A DNA stretch of 64,000 nt from Rhabditoides inermis (Eukaryota; Nematoda; Chromadorea; Rhabditida; Rhabditidae), in contig CAWZYM010000312.1 in NCBI GenBank assembly GCA_963966185.1, positions 309,001 through 373,000 on the forward strand, read 5' to 3'. Position numbers and translations under genes: made by a program. Positions 1-10,329 of the stretch are shown one piece after another; position 1 is the stretch's first letter, and each line of letters begins with the position of its first letter. Under the pieces are notes generated by a model. The model was not told where the DNA came from, ran no database searches, and saw only the letters and a program-made list of their open reading frames with translations.

Positions 1-212
1 CTACCTAATCTATCGAGACTCATAGACATAATCCATATTGCACAAACAAAATGAATATTTATGTACAAACAACTATGTGTGAAAAAATCTGTGGAATGAG
101 CAATTGACATTGTTATAGTGGCACTGCGAGTAAACGTGTGTGTTGTTTTATAAGAGGCAGAACTACGTGTAATAAATTATAAATAAAGCATGTTAAAGCA
201 AAGTGGTGAGTT

Positions 213-307
213 TCAATGGCGTAAAAAGGGCGCGACGTATCTGCGGACGCATTCCGGATGCTCGTGATTCAGAAAGAACATGCGAGCGTGTCTATCCTGG
301 AAAGAAA

Positions 308-355
<48 letters not shown>

Positions 356-1886
356 CTCTCCCCCTTCTCTCTCTCTCTCTCTCTCACCTGCACTGGTCGA
401 TGCCACGAGTACCGATCATCTTTCAGAATCTGATGGTAGAACTTCCTGATTTGCTCCTTTTGCACTGCTGTTGGAGCGTGGATCTGAAAATTAATCAAAC
501 TTCAATGAAAACGTGAGCGAAAACACGAAAAATACAGTTTCTTTTTGAAATAAATACCTCCAAATTGAATTGACATATCGTGATTCCAGCCCTATCGAAC
601 TCGCCGCCTTTGTGGAAAAACGGGAACATTCCTACAAATGAGTTTAACTGATTTGCATATTTTACGGTCAAACAAATCACAAATGCAGACAGAAAGCAGC
701 TGTGTAAACAATACACACAAACGTCCATACCATACTCAGCTCCCTCTGTGTCTAGTAAAAGGTCGTCGTAGAAATCTGGAATAGTAATGGTTTTCGAAAA
801 GTTTTTTCTGTCCGGTCCGTACTATGAGACAGGTAACATACCTTTCTTGATGAACTTCTTCATAAATGTGATAATATCGATGTGCAGCATCTTCTTTGTC
901 ACGTAGTTCGTTATGCCCTCACCTGAATGTTTTGTTCAACATTTTTATAAATTATTGTTGAAATAATTGTATACTATTTGTGTATTTTTTGTGAAATAAT
1001 TGTATTGTTGAAACATTAAAATCTGAAATCGCACGCGCAAAAATAACCGGTTTGTAAAACGTATGTTGCGAGTCTTTTGAAATCGCTCCCAAATACCCTC
1101 TAACATTTCGGAATGTCTGGCAATCCCTTTGAAACACTGCGAAATCGCTTATTATAGATTGATCTCCGATGAGCGCTTATCACAGTAGAGTATGACTCAC
1201 CTATCAGTACACTCGCGTCGCTAGTGCCACACTCCGAACCCACAGCGAATGGAAAGTACTCGCCTGGAATGATTGAAAAATTTAGTCATTGTAATTATCA
1301 TATACTTGTTTGCATTGTAATTATTGTATAGTTCTATGCTCGCAATAAGTTGCGCGCGGTGGGGTAGATCAGAGGAAGACGGAGAGTCAGCTTTCGGCAA
1401 TACCGCGCAAAACAAGAGAGGCAGACGGTTATGGCACCGTATTTCGAACTGCAAGCGAGGTAGATCGAAAACTATCGCTCTGGCGCCGAGTATATGCGTG
1501 ATTGTGATAAGATAGGAACATACATAGGACTATGAGGAATAAGGTGAGGTTTTGGTGAATATTCGAAGAGAAACATGACTCACCGCCGAGTTTAGTGTAG
1601 AGGTCTTGGTTGATCTCCGATATAGGGTCAGCGCCGTAGAAACAAGAGTTCGGAGGCAGCAGCTGCGAGTGTCTCATTATTTACACTTTCACATATGATA
1701 GTTGACGGAAATCGTATATCATTAAAACTTTTTACTCACATGTCGATATACATTGCGAGTGGAACATATCGAAAAAATTTCAAAACAAAATGACAAAAAA
1801 AATGTAGTTACCGGTTTCAACTTGGTTTCGCTTTGAACGTCGTGGCCAATGCCGAGAGTGACGATGTTGGAAGGAGTCTTCTGAAA

Positions 1887-1926
<40 letters not shown>

Positions 1927-4900
1927 CTCTCGCTCTCTCTCTCTCGCTTTCTCTCTCTCTCTCTCTTCCTCTCTCCCTCTCCTCTCCCTCCCTCCCCACA
2001 CCTCCTGTTTCGGCACCACGTGATACTTTGTTTCGTCCGAGTTCGCCAATGGAGTCATGTCGATTTTCTTGATCGCCTCCAGTTCATCGCACACTTTTGT
2101 CACTGTCGGAACACCCGTCCACATCTAAAACAAATCACAACATTGTGTATTAATTTTGGGGGTTGGAAATGTCACGCATTAAGAAAGAAATAAGAACACT
2201 CGATGAAACGATCATTTCATAAGAACACTTGATGAAACGTATCTTATCGAACTCACGTTGTCTCCGTCGTTGACAATGTCTTTGAGCTTATGCTCCATGC
2301 ACTCTCGCCATTCCATGAAAGCAGAGCGGACAACGGGATCGGAATGGACCTGCATGAGAAGATCATGACACTGGCTGACACTACGGATCAGATGTTCATT
2401 CGGAACCGCAAATCATGATCATGACGTGGCAAATATAGTAAAACGGTAGTATCTGTGGATGGTCCATGCTACAGTACAGCTCGAGTTAGGTGATCCCTGT
2501 CCATGGACGTCCATGGACGTCCGGGATTTTTGTGGACGTTTCTGGTGTCTCTCTCTTCACACACTCTCTCGCGTTCCCATCGCCGTCTCCCCACAGGCAT
2601 TTTATGGTCCCTGTTTGAAGGGAATGTGGGCAGTGAGAGAACTGACTTTTTGAAATGAACTTTTCATGAAACGAAATCATTACTATCAATTATGTTTTGT
2701 TCAGAGCATCTCGAATATACCATATTTCATAGTGCTCCAATGAAGTTCAATACTTACTGACTTTCAGTACTGACTTCCATTTTTACGTGAGTATTCAAAA
2801 CATAATCTATGAGAGACATATGTAGTATTGTTCGCATTGTTTGTCTTAGTCTACATGCGGTTTGTGGTGACTGATTTTCATCATTTTGAATTCCAATATA
2901 ATTGGTCCCCCGATAAGACAAGGTCCCGTTGTTGCATCCATTCACTCTCATTTGGCGTCCATGTACGGTGTGGACATGTCTGGTGTCTCTACTCTATACA
3001 CACTCTCTCGCTTTCCTCTCGCGACGCGCATCGCACAGGGCTATTCTGCCGATGGCGGTACAGTCGGACGCGACTGCTTGTGTGAAGTCTGAAACGTCAC
3101 TCGACTTTCTAGAATCTGAAAATCAGGAAATATAAATATTATATTTATTTGTCTCTTGTAACCGACATCAAGAATATACCATGGTTCATAGGGATCCAAT
3201 GAAATCCACTACTTGAGTAGAGCCTCATAGTCAGGGTGGCTACAGTTCTGGTCCCAGCTGTCTTACGTGTCTGGCGCCCTCCATATCACGCTCTCTCTCG
3301 CTAGGGGAGGGGCCATAAAAGAGAGAGTCGATGATGGAAATGCACCATCACTCAAGTTGATCTGGAAATTAGCCCGGGTGGCATTATCTGTATTTGTTCA
3401 AAATAGTCCAAATCAAAATTGAAAGACGTCATGTTATTCGTCTCGATGAGAGAAAGCCGGTACAAGGACAATCACAGCTGATTTCTCAAACACAAAAAAC
3501 AGTGGAATAGGGGCGGAGCGAGAGGAGCAGTCTGCCTCGACCGTTTGCCGGTGGGGAAGGATCATAAATGAGTAGGTTGAGTGTGGATTTGCGCAATCAC
3601 TCAAGTTCAACTGGAAATAAGCACGGGTGGCACTACCTGGATATGTTCCAAATGGTCGAAATTACAAAAATAAGACATAATTTTGCTCATCTCGAGGAGA
3701 CAGAAACGATGCAAATAAAATTGTTGCTGGTTTCTCGAACACCGAAGAGTTGCAATCGCTTGTCAGACTTGTCATTCTTGGCAACTTGGCATACGACCAC
3801 CACTCCATGTCTCCCCCTCACCCTGGTGTGTTGATGTCGAAGGCAGCTGGGACCAGAACTGTAGCCGCCCTGACTATGAGGCTCTACTCAAGTAGTGGAT
3901 TTCATTGGATCCCTATGAACCATGGTATATTCTTGATGTCGGTTAAAAGAGACAAATAAATATAATATTTATATTTCCTAATTTTCAGATTCTAGAAAGT
4001 CGAGTGACGTTTCAGACTTCACACAAGCAGTCGCGTCCGACTGTACCGCCATCGGCAGAATAGCCCTGTGCGATGCGCGTCGCGAGAGGAAAGCGAGAGA
4101 GTGTGTATAGAGTAGAGGCACCAGACATGTCCACACCGTACATGGACGCCAAATGAGAGTGAATGGATGCAACAACGGGACCTTGTCTTATCGGGGAACC
4201 AATTATATTGGAATTCAAAATGATGAAAATCAGTCACCACAAACCGCATGTAGACTAAGACAAACAATGCGAACAATACTACATATGTCTCTCATAGATT
4301 ATGTTTTGAATACTCACGTAAAAATGGAAGTCAGTACTGAAAGTCAGTAAGTAGTGAACTTCATCGGAGCACTATGAAATATGGTATATTCGAGATGCTC
4401 TGAACAAAACATAATTGATAGTAATGATTTCGTTTCATGAAAAGTTCATTTCAAAAAGTCAGTTCTCTCACTGCCCACATTCCCTTCAAACAGGGGCCAT
4501 AAATTGCCTGTCGGGAGAAGGCGATGGGAACGCGAGAGAGTGTGTAAAGAAAGAGACACCAGAAACGTCCACCAAAATCCCGGACGTCCATGGACGTCCA
4601 TGGACAGGGATCACCTAACTCGAGCTGTACTGTAGTAAGAGTGCAAGCTCACCAGTCGGGCTTATGAACTGGACACATCAACCATAGAATCGGTGTACCG
4701 TATGCATTTGTTGTATAGTCGTATAATCGGGATATAGCGAGACAAGTGATAGATTGGGTTGGTTGAATGCCCACATACCTCCAACTCGTACCCGACCTGC
4801 ATGTTCCTGAGCGCGTTCTGTACGGCGGTGTGCGTCTCGGTCGTCACTGCCACAGTGTAAATGACAACGAAGACAAGCTGAAAAAAGACTGTGTGAAGAG

Positions 4901-5045
4901 GATGGACGGACAGAGAAGAGTGAACGTCAGCTGAAGAAGAGCTGAAGAAGACGGCAAGACAGGATGGTATCGACATCCGACCAGCACTCACCAGCGCCAG
5001 CAGAAAGCCGCGGTGTCGCTCCCCTATCCGAACACTCATGTTCAT
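213..5045 (-). CDS. FkbM/Methyltransf_21-family type II membrane protein
   Basis: Twelve exons give a 319-aa protein with every phase in agreement: 4992-5045, 4779-4877, 2257-2349, 2002-2124, 1812-1880, 1584-1662, 1201-1263, 842-922, 731-775, 558-631, 388-483, 213-296. The start is MNMSVRIGERH, followed by a hydrophobic signal-anchor (LLALLVFVVIYTVAV) spanning exons 1-2. The body shows the nematode FkbM methyltransferase pattern: NIVTLGIGHD, then CFYGADPI (SAM-binding region), FAVGSECGTSD, LLLDTEGAEYG (the D-x-E-G-A-E motif), GITICQFNLEIH, and the tail MFFLNHEHPEC. Family knowledge suggests a SAM-dependent methyltransferase-like domain in the secretory pathway; the substrate is unknown. Intron 2 is expanded to about 2.4 kb by a foldback transposon, and introns hold (CT)n tracts next to splice sites. 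A paralogue lies directly upstream at 6406-8639. Confidence 0.9.
2472..4632. mobile_element. Foldback element with TA target duplication (Tc1/mariner-like termini)
   Basis: Arms of about 790 bp (2472-3260 and 3844-4632) are inverted copies with only scattered mismatches. The termini read TA-CAGTACAGCTCGAG and CTCGAGCTGTACTG-TA, with TA at 2470-2471 and 4633-4634. CAGT ends and a TA duplication match Tc1/mariner termini. The roughly 580-bp centre contains two diverged direct copies (about 3306-3470 and 3562-3720). No transposase frame is visible, so this is a non-autonomous element. It sits in intron 2 of the FkbM-like gene. Confidence 0.9.
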
Positions 5046-6405
5046 CTGAACTTCGATTCACTAATTTACGGTTTGAAAGCAATAAGAAACAAATGCAGTA
5101 AAACAAATGTTGGAAAAGTAACGAATGCGTGGAAGTGGGCGACGTGAACTGCTCGCGAGGACTGATAAGAGAAGGAACAGGGAGAGTGAGAGAGATAGAC
5201 TGATGGAATGATAAGACGTTGCGATATGAGATCACCAATGCAGCTTGTGCAAACACTGACAACGACATACGAGGACTAGTGCGAACGATTGAGCTGTTCA
5301 AATATGCATAATGCAATAAAATTCTGACAATACATTTATCAGACAGCATGTTGATAATTTCATTTCATCGTTGTGAAAACACCAGGTACAGGACAAAGTT
5401 CAGCTTGGATGGGAAGAGTCCTGATTGGCTCTCCCATACACTCATGATAGCTTGTGATATGCGAGGGACATGACTGGCGGATACTTGGTCCCCACAGTAC
5501 ACAATGTACTGTTGCACAGGAATGGGCACACTGATCATACTGCTTCCCACTAGAGGCGGCAGCAGATGCACTGTGGTGCGCAGCTCAACGCAGGGAGATT
5601 GTTGGCCTCTGAAGAATTGCTCACATCTATGTATGCGTCGAGTATGCTTCGAGTATGCTTCAGATCATGATTGTGTTGTCATATTCAGATATATATTGAT
5701 GTTTAAAAATCAAATAGTTCCCTTCTTGAAACAGCTAATAAATCAATGAAATCTGACTATGAGTGTGAGAAATGAACAAAAAAGAACTTACCACTTTTCG
5801 CATTCATGCGTACAAAACATACAGAGATAAGTATCTCGAATACTACAATTTGATGATTTTAAACCTATTCTCGCTGTGACACTGTGACATGTCGCTGACT
5901 GAGGATTCGCTAAATACTCACATACAAGACTGTAGATGCACACAATACAAATACAATACACAATACCACACTATACACTTACCACTAGTTCTGACAGTTC
6001 GACTATTCAAGTTCATGCTGTTCGAAACGTAAAACAACTCACCTGGCTTTTTGTTGTTGTATTCTGGAAAACATTTTAATATCGAGTCCATGTCGATTAA
6101 CATTACATAGGAATCATAATAAAGAGTAACAGAAACAGTCGATTTAGAGTTTAGAATCGATGTATGACAGCAGAGCAGGTGCTGGAACGAAAAGGGCAAT
6201 GTGTGCGCGAGGGACAGAGCACTATCAATCAAGTCCCGGACCGAGGGAAGATGTGTAAATGAGCAGGATGACACTATGCTCAGCCATTCCATAATAGAAA
6301 CGCGTGTCTATATTTTTATCAATCATTCACATATATGTAGTTGTCAACCATTGTTTATGGCACAGAGCTGGTCATGAAACAACATGTAATCAATAAATCA
6401 AGAAC
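5046..6405. other. Intergenic, no recognised gene
   Basis: This stretch separates the two FkbM-like genes. The only codon-like frame is minus-strand 5365-5571 (it contains PIPVQQYIVYCGDQV), but it has no flanking exon or family resemblance I can name. It is probably chance or a gene relic. Confidence 0.5.
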
Positions 6406-8639
6406 TCAATAGAAGGGCGCAATGTATCTCTTGACACATTCGGGATGCTCGTGGTTGAGGAAGAAGATGCGGACGTGAGTTGACTGGAAAGAAGTCTCTC
6501 TCTCTCTCTCTCTCCCTCTCTCTCTCCCTCTCTCTCCCTCTCTCTCCCTTTCTATCGCTTACACTACAATACACTCCATTTTGTTCATCAGTTGAGTGAT
6601 AATTCTTTGATACGTATCACCACACAGACTACAGATTCATACATATAATGATCGATGTTCGGAACAATGTTTGCCTCTTTTTTAGTTATGACAAGACTGT
6701 TCTACCTTGACCCTGTGTGCTTTGTGCCAGCTCCAGCGTGCCTCTGCGTGGAGAGTGGTGAGAAACTGCCGGAGTCCCTCTTGACAGTAGTAGTTCTCCT
6801 TCACGCGCCAGTGGAACTGCAACACAACGGATACTTCTTATATACACTTCACTTCTTCACTGCACATCTGCTTCTACAGTACAGGTACACCAGTTCTGAC
6901 AGATTCAGAGGTGAGATGAGTGAGGAAAGGCGACAAATATGGAGTACCAGTATGTTCGCCTGGCATACGGTGATTTTGTTCTGATCTAGCTGCATCTGTC
7001 GATGGAACATGCTAGTCAGGCCTGCAAATCATACTTTTTTATATTTTTTTTGCAAAAACTTAAAATTGTTCCCGGCATACCGCATACTAATTCTAGTGTT
7101 TTATGTTACATATGAAATCGAAAACTTATACTTGTATTTGACCACTCACGATACTCGTTCAAGTCGCTGTCGATGATGAGATTGTCGTAGAAGATTTGTT
7201 TCACGTCATTCTTTATAAAAGATTCAGATTTGTAATCAGTATTGAAAAAAAAACCTTCATGAAGTCGATGGCACCGATGTGCGGAATTCTGAGACGCTCG
7301 AATCCCGTGCCTGAAGCAATCAAATGATTGTCGATTTGAGTCGCTGATTGATCACAATCACTGATTATGTTCGACTCACCATTGTAGACAATTACATCGA
7401 AAGAGCCTTGTAGATTCGCGACAGATGCGTTGAAATACGCACCGACTTGTTCTCTCAAATTCAATGACGCATTTACATTCAGAAATAATTGTAACTAACT
7501 TGTATTGTGTACTGTCAATGGAACCGGAATCAGCTCCGTAGAATTCTGATCCGGAAGTTAGACTCTAGACGTTTTTTTTTTTTTGCATTACAGTGATGAA
7601 ACAAGTTATACTCACATTTTTCAACGCTTTTTCTGCTGTAAAATCGTCATTGATACCGAGTTGCAAGACGTTTGAAGCTACATTCTGAAACTACATACAT
7701 ATGATTAATTGATTTATGAAGTTGGTGTAAAAGGGAATTACGTCTTTTTCCTGAGGCAGAATGTGGTATATCGTGCCTGCATGCAGACTCTTAAATTCGG
7801 TGAACCGAACTTTGCTCAACTGAAAAAATATGTAAGTATAGTATAGTCTATAGTTTTAACTTTTTCAATCAACATACATGTCTCTCGTCGCAGTGAGTCG
7901 TTGCGGGGACGACGCGATTCCAAATCTCGAAAGAAACTCATTTAAAAATAGTACTTACATATTCATAATTCATAGTCATTCTTGTGATTATTCATTTATG
8001 GCCATTCCCGTAATCAAAACAAACAATAGTACTTACATATTTATAGTCATTCTTGTAATTGTTGATCTGTCCGCGCATGCATTTGCTCCATCGCTCGAAC
8101 ACTTTCCGAACCTTCTCATTTGTGTGAACCTGATTTGTAATTATAAACATGATGTTGTGTTTTTTTTATGTTGTATGCGTTTATCACATTTCATGAAATT
8201 GTTCAAAAAATCCGTTTACGATATCAGTGAAACGTAAAAATCTTACCGGCGGGGAGAAATCCTCTCGCACCGTTTCTTCCTCGTACTCCACCATTCCCTG
8301 TTCTTGGTTTTTCGCGGAAACAGTTTTCTGTAAGAATCGGTAGTGCCAAAAGGCAGATGTCGAACAAACTCACTGTCAGTTCCTCTCTCATGCGTCTTTC
8401 CGTGTTGATGTCTCCCAGTATGATCAGTCCTCGAGACTGCGCTGTCACAGCCAAGCAGTAGATGAGAGCGAGAACAAAGAGTGTCTGAATTCGTTTCAAT
8501 GACAATACAAAACTGTGTCAATTGACTTGTGCCAATATAAATGTAATAGTTTCCCAAAATTGTGTCATAAATTACAAAAAATACAACTCACCACAGTAGC
8601 AATTAACCATCGATGTTTCTCATCGATTCGGTATTTCAT
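6406..8639 (-). CDS. FkbM-like paralogue with degenerate catalytic motif
   Basis: Fourteen exons give a 348-aa protein: 8592-8639, 8374-8484, 8247-8327, 8037-8129, 7878-7925, 7742-7819, 7616-7684, 7500-7564, 7380-7453, 7255-7310, 7150-7210, 6948-7021, 6706-6816, 6406-6483. Phases agree throughout. The start MKYRIDEKHRW plus a hydrophobic anchor (LFVLALIYCLAV) mirrors the neighbour. Homologous landmarks are NVLQLGINDDF, EFYGADSG, KITVCQANIL and IFFLNHEHPEC. Where the paralogue has LLLDTEGAEYG, this gene has LIIDSDLNEYR, so the D-x-E-G-A-E motif is lost and the FAVGSECG segment has become YFNASVANL. I infer a diverged, possibly non-catalytic paralogue. Conserved splicing and open frames argue that it is still expressed. 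An acceptor (tgtacag) lies 1 nt before the ATG. Confidence 0.85.
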
Positions 8640-8922
8640 TCTGTACAGCAATAGAAAATACACGACACGATTAGAAGTCGTTAAAATGTGGGTGTGTTTC
8701 TAATAAGCGGCTCGGCTGAACGGATGCAAACAAAATGAATTCTGTAAAAACAGAGTATAGTCTCGCGTGCGTGTGGATTGGAAATCCTAATACTAATATC
8801 CACGTTGCTGCAAACGTCGATATGAACTCTCGACGATATACCCAATAAACGTATTGTGACATGGTTTTATTACCAGCTGCGCGGAGGATTAACAATGTTC
8901 CATGCAGCTCGCCTACGCACTG

Positions 8923-8968
<46 letters not shown>

Positions 8969-9263
8969 GATCGCTGGGGAATGACACAAGACGGGGGCTG
9001 CGGAGCCCTGTCCACCCAGTCTACCTTGCCGTCCACCTGTTGGCTGTCTCCATGTTGCCAATGCTGGCTCGCCCCATTCCACGGCATTCATTCCTGCTTT
9101 GTGATAGGGACGGTTATATCTTTGCATCTTTCCTAATAGCATTTCATCGTTCGACCGCGCGATTCCTGTCTCTGTTTTTGGTCCCTGTTTTTAATGGAAA
9201 ATCGGGAATGAGGATCATTTGCGAGTCAAATAAAGTTTAGTGATCTTCGAATCGATAGTGGTG
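8640..9263. other. Intergenic with (CT)n tract
   Basis: The stretch holds a (CT)n microsatellite at about 8929-8964. Overlapping frames on both strands (for example minus 8671-9087) are driven by it. No gene is recognised. Confidence 0.5.
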
Positions 9264-10016
9264 ATGTTCCGCTATGTGTTGGAAGACAATCGTGTTGGCA
9301 GTGAACTGGCCGATTCGCGTCTCACCGGTGCGCTCGCTGCCCTCGCCCATGTCATTCCGGCTCGTTCTCGATGCCGCGCCTGCCTCTCCTTCTCCTTCTC
9401 CTTCTCTTCAGCTGCCGCCGCCGCACCCACCATCGGAAGGGTGCGAGCGTCCTCTGCTCACCCCTAAACGCTGTTTCGTTACGGATGTGTTATCGATCGA
9501 TTTTTCAGTTCCAGCTACATAGTTACGCGAGCAGTTTGCGATGAAGTTCGTGGACAAAGCGCCCTACATCGTGGACCTCCGTCGGAGTTGAGAGCAGGCC
9601 AAGAATTGAAATCAAGAATACGGTACATATGTATGTAGGTTGACTCGCAAGATGACAAGAAACAGAAGCGCCAGAAACGTTTATGAGAATCGATGAACAA
9701 TCGATATTCGACCAATCACCATGTTCGTACTGTAAGGTGTTGTGCTGTGCCGCATACCTATTCGGCTATTTCTCAGTATACGTCATTGCTGATGCAATGG
9801 AATGCCTTTGACATCATTGAGAGCTCTCGACGCAGTATACCACAACATCGGGAGTGCCCGCTGTATTCCCGCTGATCTTCCCATCTCTTTCTCTCATGTG
9901 ATTGCAGAGCCCGCTCCCGCACCACGACATCAGACAGTATGTATAAGAAGCCAGTCGGCATGGATCCGACACCCTCCGGTGTGCCGTCACCGACCCCTCT
10001 CAACCTGATCATGTAG
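9264..10016 (+). CDS. Small uncharacterised gene, 5-6 exons
   Basis: A chain of short exons joins with matching phases. A first exon from ATG 9264 starts MFRYVLEDNRVGSELADSRL. An optional exon after the acceptor near 9410 is Ala-rich. An exon at about 9532-9592 contains EQFAMKFVDKAPYIVDLRR. An exon from about 9656 contains EAPETFMRIDEQSIFD and ends before gtgttg near 9738. An exon from about 9777 contains LLMQWNAFDIIESSRRS. The last exon starts at 9905 and ends DPTPSGVPSPTPLNLIM with stop at 10014-10016. The C-terminus is Arg/Ser- and Pro-rich. I do not recognise the family. The middle and last exons look reliable; the first two are tentative. Confidence 0.5.
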
Positions 10017-10329
10017 ATAAACATATCTCATCCGCGTGTTTTGTCTGTGTTAGGGTTCTAAGGGGGATAGGTGGTCGAGTGACATTGGGTCTACCTCACA
10101 AGTAGTTCTGACGGGAACTTCTCTGGTAGCAGCGAGTGTCCTTTTCTCTTCTTCTCTGATTAAGTAGGGGAGACTTGGCTTTCCACCCCTCTCTGTAATG
10201 TGTGAGGTAGACTAGGTGACTGGTAGCGGAAGTGTATTGTAAGTGAATGAGTGGGATAGAATTTGGAAGTGAGCCGGAAAGAGCCACAGGAAAAGAAGTT
10301 GGAAAAGTGAGCGGGAAATAGCCACTGGA

